Below are positions 53,925 to 62,632 of a stretch of DNA of 64,000 bases, one piece after another. Source of the stretch: Bordetella petrii (GTDB taxonomy: Bacteria; Pseudomonadota; Gammaproteobacteria; Burkholderiales; Burkholderiaceae_B); NCBI GenBank assembly GCA_017745595.1, contig WMBV01000001.1, positions 310,001 through 374,000 of the forward strand. The letters are read 5' to 3'. Below the pieces are notes generated by a model. That model searched no databases. It saw only the letters and a list, made by a program, of their open reading frames with translations, and was not told where the DNA came from. A program made the position numbers and the translations under genes. How positions within the stretch are numbered: position 1 is the first letter of the stretch; the number at the start of each line of letters is the position of its first letter.

Positions 53925-55126
53925 AAAAACTGCTGGCGAATGTGCGCGTGATCGATTTTTCGTGGATCGGCGCGGGCTCGTACACGACCAAGATTCTTGC
54001 CGACCTGGGTGCGGATGTCATCAAGATCGAGAGTTCGCAAAGGCTGGACACGCTGCGCGTGACCAAGCCGTTCAAGGACGGCAAGCCGGGCGCCAACCGC
54101 AGCGGCTACTTCGCCGACCGCAACTCCAGCAAGCGCAGCGTCACGCTCAATTTGAAGACCGCGCAAGGCCTGGCCTTGGCCAAGCGCCTGATCGCCGACG
54201 CCCAGCTGGTCACCAATAATTTCACGCCCGGCGTCATGGAAAAACTCGGCCTCGGCTACGAAACGCTGAAGGCCGTCGCGCCGCACCTGGTCTTTGCCTC
54301 GATGTCCATGCAGGGCGCCACCGGCCCCGAGAAAAATGACCTGGGCTACGGCCTGACCATTGCCGCGCTGACCGGCTTGCAGCACATGACCGGCCTGCCC
54401 GACCGCCAGCCAGCCGGCACCGGCACCAACTATCCGGATCATATTCCCAACCCCGGACATGGCGCGTTCGCCATCCTGGCGGCGCTGCGCCATCAGCGCC
54501 GCACCGGCCAAGGCCAGTTCATCGACCTGGCTCAGATGGAATCCACGCTGGCCATGACCGGCCCCAGCCTGATGAATTTCCTGGTGAACGGGGTGATCGA
54601 CGGCCGCCATGGCAATGCGCGCCCCGGCCATGCCCCCAGCGGCGTCTATCCGTGCTCGGGCACGGACCGGTGGATTGCCATGGAAATCAGCGACAACGCG
54701 CAGTGGCGGGCCCTTGTGCGTGTCCTGCGGCTGCCCGACCGGGCGGAATGGCACGACCGGGAAACGCGCCTGCGGCAACGCGACGCAATCGACGCCGCCA
54801 TCGCCGCCGTCACGCCGTCGCACGACATGGCGCGGCTGGCAGCCGCGCTGCAAGAGGCCGGCGTGCCGGCGGGCTCCGTCTATGACGCGCGCGACGTGAT
54901 GCGCGACCCGCAACTGGAACAGCGCGGGCATTGGGTCACGTTGAATCATCCGGAAATGGGTCCCAGCACCTACAACTCGGCACCGTACCGGTTTTCCGAC
55001 GCGCAATCCGCGCCCACGTCGCCCGCGCCTTTGCTGGGCCAGCATACCGGCGAGGTCTGCCGCGAGCTGCTCGGGCTGGACGAGGCCGGGATAGCCGCCT
55101 TGCGCGCGGACGGCGTGCTGTCCTAA
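53921..55126 (+). CDS. Family III CoA-transferase, subunit 2 (catalytic Asp present)
   Basis: 401 residues. N-terminus VRVIDFSWIGAGSYTTKILADLGADVIKIE; the aspartate-bearing segment is TNYPDHIPNPGHGAFAIL, present in active family members. Translationally coupled to subunit 1. Followed 32 bases later by an enoyl-CoA hydratase gene and then an acyl-CoA dehydrogenase gene, so the CoA thioester it makes is probably dehydrogenated and hydrated. Confidence 0.88.
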   Translation: MKKLLANVRVIDFSWIGAGSYTTKILADLGADVIKIESSQRLDTLRVTKPFKDGKPGANRSGYFADRNSSKRSVTLNLKTAQGLALAKRLIADAQLVTNNFTPGVMEKLGLGYETLKAVAPHLVFASMSMQGATGPEKNDLGYGLTIAALTGLQHMTGLPDRQPAGTGTNYPDHIPNPGHGAFAILAALRHQRRTGQGQFIDLAQMESTLAMTGPSLMNFLVNGVIDGRHGNARPGHAPSGVYPCSGTDRWIAMEISDNAQWRALVRVLRLPDRAEWHDRETRLRQRDAIDAAIAAVTPSHDMARLAAALQEAGVPAGSVYDARDVMRDPQLEQRGHWVTLNHPEMGPSTYNSAPYRFSDAQSAPTSPAPLLGQHTGEVCRELLGLDEAGIAALRADGVLS

Positions 55127-55158
55127 CCCGTATTCCATATCAGAACCAGGAGAAAGAC

Positions 55159-55935
55159 ATGCCCTTGGACATCACCGTGGACGAGCACGTCGCCACGCTG
55201 ACTCTGAATCGCCCGGACGCGATGAACAGCATCGACCCGGAAATGCGCGCCGAACTGCGCGCCGCCTGGGCCCGCATCAATGCGGACGACACCATTCGGG
55301 TGGCCGTGCTGACCGGCGCGGGCGACAAGGCGTTCTGCACGGGTTCGGACCTGAAGAAAACCATGCCTCCCGCAGAGAGCGCCGCCGAGCTGATGTTCGG
55401 CCAACCGCGCTCGGACCACCTGCTCGAAGGGCTGGACACCGACAAGCCCCTGATCTGCGCCGTCAACGGCTATGCCATGGGCGGCGGCATGGAGATCGCG
55501 CTGGCGTGCGACATCCGCCTGGCCTCGGAGAACGCGGTGTTCGCCTTGTCCGAAGTGCGCATCGGCAGTATTCCGGGCGCGGGCGGAACCCAACGCCTGC
55601 CCCGCGCGGTGGGAGCATCCGACGCCATGCTGATGCTGCTGACGGGCGACCGCGTCGACGCGCAAGAGGCCTTGCGCATCGGCCTGGTCAGCAAGGTGGT
55701 GCCCCGGGATGCGCTGTTGCCCGCCGCGCTGGAAATCGCCCGGCGCATTGCGCAGAACGCCCCGCTGTCGGTGCGGGCCGTCAAACGGCTGGTGTACAGC
55801 GGCCAGGACATGCCCCTGCCTGCCGCGCTGGACAGCGAGCGCTATGTATTCGGCCTGCTGCGCGACACCGAAGACCGGATCGAGGGCCGCCGCGCCTTCC
55901 AGGAAAAACGGGCGCCCGCCTACCAAGGCCGTTGA
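55159..55935 (+). CDS. Enoyl-CoA hydratase/isomerase
   Basis: Crotonase-fold protein of 258 residues, normal length. Oxyanion-hole segments AFCTGSDLKK (about 56-65) and NGYAMGGGMEIAL (about 102-114), and the catalytic glutamate in SEVRIGSIPGAGGTQRL (about E134). AGGAG lies before the ATG. Encoded between CoA-transferase and acyl-CoA dehydrogenase genes; it should hydrate the double bond introduced by the latter. Confidence 0.92.
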   Translation: MPLDITVDEHVATLTLNRPDAMNSIDPEMRAELRAAWARINADDTIRVAVLTGAGDKAFCTGSDLKKTMPPAESAAELMFGQPRSDHLLEGLDTDKPLICAVNGYAMGGGMEIALACDIRLASENAVFALSEVRIGSIPGAGGTQRLPRAVGASDAMLMLLTGDRVDAQEALRIGLVSKVVPRDALLPAALEIARRIAQNAPLSVRAVKRLVYSGQDMPLPAALDSERYVFGLLRDTEDRIEGRRAFQEKRAPAYQGR

Positions 55936-55957
55936 TCCGGCGCCACCAGGAGAAAAC

Positions 55958-57145
55958 ATGGATTTCGAACTACCCGAAGCCTCGCGCATGGTGCGCGACA
56001 CCGTGGCGCGTTTCACCGCCGGCGAGCTGGTGCCGCTCGAGGCCCTGATCATCCGCCGCGAGGCCGAGCGCGGTTACTCCGACGCCCCGCTTATTCCACC
56101 GGAACTCGAGGCCGCGCTGCAGGCCAAGGCCAAAGAGATAGGCCTGTGGGGCATCGATGTGCCGGAGGAGTTCGGCGGCCAGGACCTCGGCATGCTGACG
56201 AAGTGCCTCGTCATCGAGCAGCTGAAGCACAGCATCGTGCCCTTTGTGCTGCCGCCGGAAAGCCCCAATCTTTTCATGCTGAAGGAACTGTGCAAGGGCG
56301 GCCAGGTCGACCGCTACCTGCTTCCGTATTCGCGCGGCGAGAAGAAAAGCTGCCTGGCGCTGTCCGAACCCGGCGCCGGATCCGACGCGGCGGCAATCAA
56401 GACGCGGGCCGAGCGCAAGAACGGCAAATGGGTGCTTAACGGCACCAAGCTGTGGATCAGCAACGCGCGCCGCGCCGATTTCATGATCGTGATGGCGGTG
56501 ACGGACCCGGCGGCCGACAAGCGGTCGGCCTTTACGGCCTTCCTGGTGGACAAGGGCACCCCGGGCCTGAGCATTCCGGCGTCGTTTCCGATGATCGGCG
56601 AATATCTGCCTTATGAGGTGGTGCTGGACAATGTGGAGCTGGATGACGGCCAGGTGCTGGGCGAGGTGGGCGCGGGATTCGGGCCGCTTTCGCAGCGCCT
56701 GGGCGTGCGCCGTCTGGAAATCGCGTCGCGCTGCCTGGGGCTTGCCACGCGCTGCCTGGAAATGATGATCGAGCAGGCCAACGCACGCAAGACCTTTGGC
56801 TTGCCGCTCGCGGACCGGCAGGCAGTCCAATGGTGGATCTCCGACTCTTATCAGGAACTGGAGATGGTGCGATTGCTCGTCTACCAGATGGCCTGGAAGA
56901 TGGACCAGGGCCGCGCCGATGTGCGGCTGGACGGCTCCATGGTGAAGGTGCAGGGAACCGAAATGATCACCCGGGTCGTGGATCGCGCCATCCAGCTCTT
57001 CGGCGGCATGGGCGTATCCAAGGAGCTGCCGCTGGAATACATTTCTCGCATGTGCCGCGTCATGCGCATCGTGGAAGGCCCCAGCGAGGTCCATCGCTGG
57101 GTGGTCGCCCGCGAATTGCTGCGCGGCGGCTTGCCGGCGAACTGA
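55958..57145 (+). CDS. Acyl-CoA dehydrogenase
   Basis: FAD-dependent dehydrogenase of 395 residues. FAD/CoA segments LALSEPGAGSDAAAIKT (about 132-148) and KLWISNA, and the C-terminal RIVEGPSEVHRWVVARELL with the catalytic glutamate in VEG. AGGAG precedes the ATG, 22 bases after the hydratase stop. Creates an alpha-beta double bond in the CoA ester. Needs an ETF; the only etf sequences in the window are decayed. Confidence 0.92.
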   Translation: MDFELPEASRMVRDTVARFTAGELVPLEALIIRREAERGYSDAPLIPPELEAALQAKAKEIGLWGIDVPEEFGGQDLGMLTKCLVIEQLKHSIVPFVLPPESPNLFMLKELCKGGQVDRYLLPYSRGEKKSCLALSEPGAGSDAAAIKTRAERKNGKWVLNGTKLWISNARRADFMIVMAVTDPAADKRSAFTAFLVDKGTPGLSIPASFPMIGEYLPYEVVLDNVELDDGQVLGEVGAGFGPLSQRLGVRRLEIASRCLGLATRCLEMMIEQANARKTFGLPLADRQAVQWWISDSYQELEMVRLLVYQMAWKMDQGRADVRLDGSMVKVQGTEMITRVVDRAIQLFGGMGVSKELPLEYISRMCRVMRIVEGPSEVHRWVVARELLRGGLPAN

Positions 57146-57158
57146 CCGAGGGGCGGCC

Positions 57159-58349
57159 ATGGAAAAATTCGCCGCTATATCTCCCGCCGTCCGCATCCAC
57201 GCCGGAGATCATGCGCTGGACATGCTGCCGCGCGAAGCGGCGCGCCTGGAGGCGCGCAACGCCTTCGTGCTGTGCGGCAACAGCGTCGCGACGCGCACGC
57301 CTCTGTTGCCGCGCATCCGGGGCCTGCTGGGCGACCGGTACGCCGGCGCCTACACGCAGCTGCGCAAAGACGCGCCGCTGGAAGATGTGCAACGGGCTGC
57401 CGCGGCGGCCCGTTCGCGGCGCGCGGACCTGCTGGTGGCAGTGGGCGCGGGCAGCGTCTTGAAGGCCGCGCGCGTCGTCGCCATTGCCCTGGGCGAAGAC
57501 CGCCCTCTGACCGAGCTGGCGACGCGCTACGCCGATGGCCTGCCGCCGCACAGCCCCAGGCTGTTGCGCCCCAAGCCGCCCATTTTCAATGTGCTGACCG
57601 CGGCCACTTCGGCCCAACACCGCGGCGGCGCCGCGTTGCGCCGCGACGACGGCGGCCCCCGCCTGGAGTTCTTCGATCCCAAAACGCGGCCAGCGAGCAT
57701 CTTCTGGGATTCGGATGCCCTGCTGACCGCCCCGCCGAGCCTGGCGCTTTCCACTGGGCTGGGCGTCTACTGGCGGGCCCTGATGAATATCGGGGCCCTC
57801 CGGCAAGCCAATCCCCTGGTCCAGGCATCGCGGCTGCACGCCTACACCCTGGCGCGCGCTGCATTGCCGCGCATGCCGCACGCCCAGGACGCGCAGGCCC
57901 GCCTGGACATGTGCGCCGCCGCGCTGCTGCAGAACCGCGACGAAGACGATGGCGGCCGGCCGTTCGATGCGCATTGGGTGGCCCGCTCGGTTTATGCGCT
58001 GGCCGCGGCTCTTTTCAACCGCGTGCCGCACCTGGACCAGGGCGCGACCCAGGCGTTGTTGACGGCACCGGCCATCCGGCATTTCGGCGACCTGTGTCCC
58101 AATGCCATCGCGCAAATGGGAACCGCCCTGGGGCTGTCTACCGTCGACGCCGCCATACCCGGCCAGGTTGCCGGGGCCGTACAGCGGCACTTTCATTCCC
58201 TGGGCGTATCCCGCAAGCTGAGCGGCGTGCCGGCCGCCGACCGCGAGCATGCGCTGCAGGCCGCGCTGTACAACTTCAACGCCGATCGCGCGCGCGAACT
58301 GGACGGCCACCGAGACCGCCTGCGCGCCATCCTGGCGGAGGCAGCATAG
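57159..58349 (+). CDS. Iron-type alcohol dehydrogenase-like protein with altered active site
   Basis: 396 residues of the iron-containing ADH/maleylacetate reductase superfamily by length and overall order of segments. NAD loop VAVGAGSVLKAARVVA replaces the usual GGGS-x-x-D-x-x-K. The metal region STGLGVYWRALMNIGALRQANP lacks the Asp and first His of FucO-type enzymes; VPHLDQG still has a later His. A role as metal-independent reductase (like maleylacetate reductases) or a new function is possible. Sits 13 bases after the acyl-CoA dehydrogenase and 2 bases before the PrpF-like gene. Confidence 0.7.
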   Translation: MEKFAAISPAVRIHAGDHALDMLPREAARLEARNAFVLCGNSVATRTPLLPRIRGLLGDRYAGAYTQLRKDAPLEDVQRAAAAARSRRADLLVAVGAGSVLKAARVVAIALGEDRPLTELATRYADGLPPHSPRLLRPKPPIFNVLTAATSAQHRGGAALRRDDGGPRLEFFDPKTRPASIFWDSDALLTAPPSLALSTGLGVYWRALMNIGALRQANPLVQASRLHAYTLARAALPRMPHAQDAQARLDMCAAALLQNRDEDDGGRPFDAHWVARSVYALAAALFNRVPHLDQGATQALLTAPAIRHFGDLCPNAIAQMGTALGLSTVDAAIPGQVAGAVQRHFHSLGVSRKLSGVPAADREHALQAALYNFNADRARELDGHRDRLRAILAEAA

Positions 58350-58351
58350 AT

Positions 58352-59515
58352 ATGGACACGAGCCCCGCATCGATTCCCTACGCCCTGTTTCGTGGCGGCA
58401 CCAGCAAAGGCGTCTTCATGCCGCGCGACCATTTGCCCGCGGACCGCGGCGCGCTCGTTTCCGTGCTGCTTGATATCTTCGGCAGCCCGGATCCCCGCCA
58501 GATAGACGGGCTGGGCGGCGCCGACAAGCTGACAAGCAAGGCGGGCATCATGGGCCCGCCCACCGTGGCGGGCGCGGACATCGACTACCTGTTCGCGCAG
58601 GTGGGGATCCACCACGCCGAGGTCGACTTCAACCTCAACTGCGGCAACCTGACCGCCGCGGCCGCCGCCTATGCGGTCCACGAGGGCTACGCGCGGGCGC
58701 GGGGCGACCACGCCATGGTGCGCATCCACAACGTCAACACGCAGCGCATCATCGTGGCCAGGGTCCCCTTGCGCGGCGGCACCGTCCTGGAAGAAGGCAC
58801 GTTCTCGATCGGCGGCGTGCCGGGAACCGGCGCCGCGATCGACCTGGATTTCCATCGGGCGACAGGCGCCATGACGGGCGCCCTGCTGCCGCTCGGGCAG
58901 GCGACCAGCCGCATCGAGGTTCCCGGCCATGGCCCGCTGAACGTATCGGTCGTGGACGGTCCCAACCTGATCGTGCTGGTCTGCGCGGAAGATCTGGGCA
59001 TGACGGGCGTGGAAGCGCCGCATGACATAGATGGCAACGCCCAACTGACGGGCGTGATGCAGCGCGTGCGCGAAGCCGTGGCCGTGCGCACGGGGCTGGC
59101 CGGCTACTGGTACGGCCGCGCCGCGCCGTCGACGCCGATGCTGGTTGCCGTGCAGGCTCCCCGCGCCTATCGCGCCTATACGACCGGGGAGCAGATCGCG
59201 GCGGACGACGTGGACCTGATCTGCCGGCAATACTCGACTGCCGCGACCAGCAAGGCGCTGGCGGCAACGGTATCGGCCGCCGTCGGCATGGCATGCCGTA
59301 TTCCCGGCACGCTGGCCGCGCGGCATGTCCGGCCTGACCGCGACGGCCCGATACGCCTGGGCCATCCGAGCGGCACGATCAGCGTCGACGCCGCCGTGCG
59401 GCAAGACGGCGCCGCGGTGCATATCACCGCGGCTACCATCCAGCGCACCGCGCGCCTGCTGGCGCGCGGCGAACTGTACCTGAAGCATCGCCATCTCCGG
59501 AGTCTTCATGGCTGA
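58352..59515 (+). CDS. PrpF-like isomerase (aconitate/oxalomesaconate family)
   Basis: 387 residues, diaminopimelate-epimerase fold. PYALFRGGTSKGVFM (9-23), the lysine in DKLTSKAGIMGPP (about K66) and the cysteine in NLNCGNLTAA (about C91) match the active-site regions of PrpF (2-methylaconitate cis-trans isomerase) and GalD. The ATG at 58352 was chosen because the long open frame upstream is the alternative frame of the iron-ADH gene. Its product would isomerise a tricarboxylate double bond. Confidence 0.9.
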   Translation: MDTSPASIPYALFRGGTSKGVFMPRDHLPADRGALVSVLLDIFGSPDPRQIDGLGGADKLTSKAGIMGPPTVAGADIDYLFAQVGIHHAEVDFNLNCGNLTAAAAAYAVHEGYARARGDHAMVRIHNVNTQRIIVARVPLRGGTVLEEGTFSIGGVPGTGAAIDLDFHRATGAMTGALLPLGQATSRIEVPGHGPLNVSVVDGPNLIVLVCAEDLGMTGVEAPHDIDGNAQLTGVMQRVREAVAVRTGLAGYWYGRAAPSTPMLVAVQAPRAYRAYTTGEQIAADDVDLICRQYSTAATSKALAATVSAAVGMACRIPGTLAARHVRPDRDGPIRLGHPSGTISVDAAVRQDGAAVHITAATIQRTARLLARGELYLKHRHLRSLHG

Positions 59516-60878
59516 ACATACAACCCTTACCGCCTCGCGGCGCATCGCCCGGTTCTCGCGGGCCTTCGACCCGCATGCGCTGCAGGCGGAACCGCGGCGC
59601 CAGGTGGGCCGGGCACTGATCGATACGGTAGGCGTCGCGCTGGCCGGACATGGAGAGCCCGCGGCACAGACCCTGCTGCGCTATGCCGCCGGACGCGGCG
59701 GCCCGAGTTCGGCCGCGACGGCGTGGGGTCTGGGCGCGCCCATGCCCGCCGAAGACGCCGCCCTGTACAACGGCGTAGCCGGGCACGTGCTGGACTACGA
59801 CGATGTCAACAGCCCGCTGCGGGGCCACCCCAGCATCGCGCTGCTACCGGCGCTGGCGGCCCTGGCAGAGGCTCGAGACCTGGACGGCATCCGCTTGGCA
59901 AGCGCCTATGCCGTGGGCTTCGAGGTGATGGTCCGGCTGGCTCGCGCCATGGTGCGCGATCACTATGCCAAGGGCTGGCATGCCACCACCACGCTGGGCA
60001 CCATCGGCGCGTCGGTCGCGTGCTGCCATCTATTGGGGTTGTCCGAGACGCGAACCGTCAATGCCATCGGGCTGGCTGTCGCGCAAGCGTCCGGCACGCG
60101 CGGCAATTTCGGAACCATGGCCAAGTCGTTTCAAGCGGGGCATTGCGGCGCCAGTGCGATCCGCGCGGCCGTTCTGGCCGAGCTGGGCCTGGACGGGGCG
60201 GACGACGCGCTGGACGGCGCCGAGGGTTTCGCGGCGCTGTACGGCAACAGCGACCCTCTGGGCCCAGCCCTGGACGGCCTGGGCGAAGATGCACTGGAAC
60301 TGGAGCGCAGCGGCATCGACATCAAGAAGTATCCGATGTGCTACGCCGCGCATCGATCCATCGACGGCATGCTGGCCCTGCGCGACAAGCACGGGCTGCG
60401 TGCTGACGCCGTGACGGCCATCCATGTGAAAGCGAATCGGCGGGCGATGGTGCCGCTGATCCACACCCGGCCGCAGACCGGCCTGGAGGGCAAGTTCAGC
60501 ATGCAGTACGCCATGGCGGCCGCGCTGCTGGACGGCCACGTACGGCTATCCAGCTTCACCGACGAGGCGGTACGCAGGCCCGCCGCACAGGCTCTGATAA
60601 AGAAAGTTCATTGCGCGGAAGACCCGGGCCCTGAGACGCCCCGCTGGAATACCCTGGACATCACGCTCGAGTCGGGCCAGGTGTTGCATAGTGAAATCCG
60701 CGCATTGCGCGGCTCGGCCGCCTGCCCGCTGAATGACGAAGAACTACAGGAAAAATGGCGCGATTGCCTGCGCCAGGCCGGCGCCAAGGACCGCGGCGAC
60801 GCATTTTTTGCGTCGGCCCTGGCGCTGCACCGGATCTCGGTGCGAGACCTGATGCGCAAGCTGCCGGCCCTGGCCTAG
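59508..60878 (+). CDS. MmgE/PrpD-family dehydratase
   Basis: 456 residues. The MmgE/PrpD blocks ALYNGVAGHVLDYDDVNSPLRGHPSIALLPALAALAEA (about 84-121, two helices and a loop) and KSFQAGHCGASAIRAAVLAE are clear. Family members are 2-methylcitrate or iminodisuccinate-type lyases/dehydratases. It overlaps the prpF-like gene by 8 bases. No prpB or prpC is nearby, so this is not a propionate operon; a related branched or aromatic dicarboxylate could be the substrate. Confidence 0.9.
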   Translation: MAEHTTLTASRRIARFSRAFDPHALQAEPRRQVGRALIDTVGVALAGHGEPAAQTLLRYAAGRGGPSSAATAWGLGAPMPAEDAALYNGVAGHVLDYDDVNSPLRGHPSIALLPALAALAEARDLDGIRLASAYAVGFEVMVRLARAMVRDHYAKGWHATTTLGTIGASVACCHLLGLSETRTVNAIGLAVAQASGTRGNFGTMAKSFQAGHCGASAIRAAVLAELGLDGADDALDGAEGFAALYGNSDPLGPALDGLGEDALELERSGIDIKKYPMCYAAHRSIDGMLALRDKHGLRADAVTAIHVKANRRAMVPLIHTRPQTGLEGKFSMQYAMAAALLDGHVRLSSFTDEAVRRPAAQALIKKVHCAEDPGPETPRWNTLDITLESGQVLHSEIRALRGSAACPLNDEELQEKWRDCLRQAGAKDRGDAFFASALALHRISVRDLMRKLPALA

Positions 60879-60894
60879 CCGGCCCGCGCCTTGC

Positions 60895-60918
60895 GGGCGT
60901 GCGCAGCCGCGCACGCCC
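60895..60918. terminator. Strong hairpin between convergent operons
   Basis: GGGCGTGCGC, AGCC loop, GCGCACGCCC: perfect 10-bp stem between the stops of the PrpD and DUF35 genes. No T-run, but location between convergent operons supports a bidirectional terminator. Confidence 0.55.
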
Positions 60919-60931
60919 TCGTGTCATCGAG

Positions 60932-61327
60932 TTATTGATTCAGCGTGAACTTCGGTACCCGATAGCCATCGGGATGGTCGGCGTACACCATGCGCACCGG
61001 CGCATCCAGCGCGATGCCGGCCAGCTCGGCGTGGTCCATGTAAGACACCATGATGGGGCCTTCTTCCAGCTGCACCGCCACCACCAGGTGGGGCGCGGGA
61101 TAGGCGGGCAGGTACTGCCGATGGAATACGGTCCAGGAAACGATTTTGGCCTTGCCGGAGATAGGGGTCCACTCGTAGTCCATGCCAAGGCTGACCGGGC
61201 ACACCGGGCCGGGAGGATAGCGGAACGCTCCAGACTCGGGGCAGCGCTGCAGCTTCATCTTGCCTTCGGCAATGCTTTCCCACATGGGCGCGTCGTAAGG
61301 CGAGTACAGACGGGGCATCTTGCTCAT
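60932..61327 (-). CDS. DUF35 OB-fold protein with reduced zinc ribbon
   Basis: 131 residues. The ribbon region reads CPESGAFRYPPGPVCPVSL, with only two of the usual four cysteines, so zinc binding is doubtful; the OB-fold (WTVFHRQYLPAY, VVAVQLEEGPIMVSY) is intact. Encoded 14 bases after the thiolase-like gene, as its partner. The start ATG before SKMPRLY is used; the frame upstream overlaps the thiolase gene. Confidence 0.85.
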   Translation of the reverse strand: MSKMPRLYSPYDAPMWESIAEGKMKLQRCPESGAFRYPPGPVCPVSLGMDYEWTPISGKAKIVSWTVFHRQYLPAYPAPHLVVAVQLEEGPIMVSYMDHAELAGIALDAPVRMVYADHPDGYRVPKFTLNQ

Positions 61328-61341
61328 GATCAGGGTCCTCT

Positions 61342-62520
61342 TCAGCGTCCGTAGATAATGGACATGGCCTTGCCGGCCACATCCGAGACGTACTGCACGT
61401 GGCGGCAATCCGCCACCTGCCGCTTGCCCAGTCCGCCGCGCACCTGGCGGACGGCCTCGACCTGATGGCTCCAGCCCTGCATATAAGATTCGGACAGGTG
61501 GCCGCCGTGCGTGTTGACGGGCAGTTTGCCGCCCACTCCGATGCCGTGCTCGGCAATGAACTTGCCCGCCTCACCGGGACGACAGTAGCCAAAGCCTTCG
61601 AGCGCGAACAGAATGTGCGGACTGAAGCTGTCGTAGACCATCAGCGCGTCGATATCTTTGGGACCCAGGCCGGCGGCGGCATATACCTGCTCTGCCGCGC
61701 GCTGCTGGGCGGGCAGATAGAAATCGACCAGGCGGGGGCCCAGGCTGGTGGCGTGGTGGTTCAGATCGCTGCGACCCAGGCCGTGGATCTTGACGGCCTT
61801 GCCGGACAGGCGCCGGGCGCGGCTCGCTTCCATGATGATGAGCGCCACGCCGCCGTCGTTGATCAGGCAGTAGTCGTTCATACGCAGCGGCTCGGCGATG
61901 TACTTGACCGCCAGATAGTCATCCATGCTCAACGGCTTGCCGTGCATGATGGCGTTCGGATTGATATTGGCCCACTGGCGCTGGCCTACCGCCACCTGCC
62001 CGAGATCCTGGTCCGTGACGCCGTGCAGTGCCTTGTAGCGCTGGAACATCAGCGCATAGAGCGCCCCTTGTGACGTCAGGCCCCAGGGGCTGTGATACAC
62101 GTACGACAGGAATGCCCCGCCGCCCATGGCTTCCGGGCCGCCGTACTGCACCGCCGCCGAACGTTGATCGTTGCCGTATACCAGCGCCACGACCTCTGCC
62201 ATGCCGGACTTGATGGCCATGACCGCCTGGAACACCGCTTGCACGGCATCGGCCTGGCCGCCCCAGCGCGGATCGATGTTCAGGATTTCGCCCATGCGTT
62301 CGTAGGCCGTCGTCGGCCCTACGATCAGGCCATCGACATCGTCGCGGCTCAGGCCCGCATCGTCAAGCGCCCGCTTGAACGCCAGCGCCGCGTACCCGTA
62401 GGAGTCGTACGGTTTTTCGCCGTTGCGCACGCGCCGGTAATCCTGGACCCAGTCGGTGTGGCCGATGCCTGCCACGGCGGAAATCTGGGATGTATCAGTG
62501 TCCAAGGTCGTCGTCTTCAC
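61342..62520 (-). CDS. Thiolase-like protein (SCP-x/Ltp2 group), thiolase cysteine absent
   Basis: 392 residues. Same architecture as the protein encoded at 42358-43503: MGEILNIDPRWGGQADAVQAVFQAVMAIKSG has no nucleophilic cysteine, while VYDSFSPHILFALEGFGYC and GGHLSESYMQGW are conserved. First gene of a two-gene minus-strand operon with DUF35, divergent from an IclR regulator. Likely acts at the end of the beta-oxidation-like route encoded by the preceding plus-strand operon (inference). Confidence 0.87.
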   Translation of the reverse strand: MKTTTLDTDTSQISAVAGIGHTDWVQDYRRVRNGEKPYDSYGYAALAFKRALDDAGLSRDDVDGLIVGPTTAYERMGEILNIDPRWGGQADAVQAVFQAVMAIKSGMAEVVALVYGNDQRSAAVQYGGPEAMGGGAFLSYVYHSPWGLTSQGALYALMFQRYKALHGVTDQDLGQVAVGQRQWANINPNAIMHGKPLSMDDYLAVKYIAEPLRMNDYCLINDGGVALIIMEASRARRLSGKAVKIHGLGRSDLNHHATSLGPRLVDFYLPAQQRAAEQVYAAAGLGPKDIDALMVYDSFSPHILFALEGFGYCRPGEAGKFIAEHGIGVGGKLPVNTHGGHLSESYMQGWSHQVEAVRQVRGGLGKRQVADCRHVQYVSDVAGKAMSIIYGR

Positions 62521-62573
62521 CTGGTCGGTCTCCCTGTATGTGGACTATTTTTCACAGCGAATTTGAAGTTCTA

Positions 62574-62595
62574 CGATTATCCGCTGATAATTCGA
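62574..62595. promoter_or_regulatory. AT-rich near-palindrome in the thiolase/IclR promoter region
   Basis: CGATTATC CGCT GATAATTCG: five perfect core pairs extended imperfectly outside. Candidate IclR operator by position between divergent genes. Confidence 0.35.
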
Positions 62596-62632
62596 GCCTA
62601 CCCACCAAACACAGCCCACATAGTGAGACTCC

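Noticed and set aside
57272-59515. Possible 747-residue fusion protein ending in the PrpF domain
   Set aside because: The N-terminal 360 residues are the wrong frame of the iron-ADH-like gene, which itself has a good start. The PrpF part has its own ATG at 58352.
58352-60878. Methylcitrate (propionate) operon
   Set aside because: PrpF- and PrpD-family genes are present but there is no citrate/methylcitrate synthase, methylisocitrate lyase or PrpR-type regulator in the cluster.
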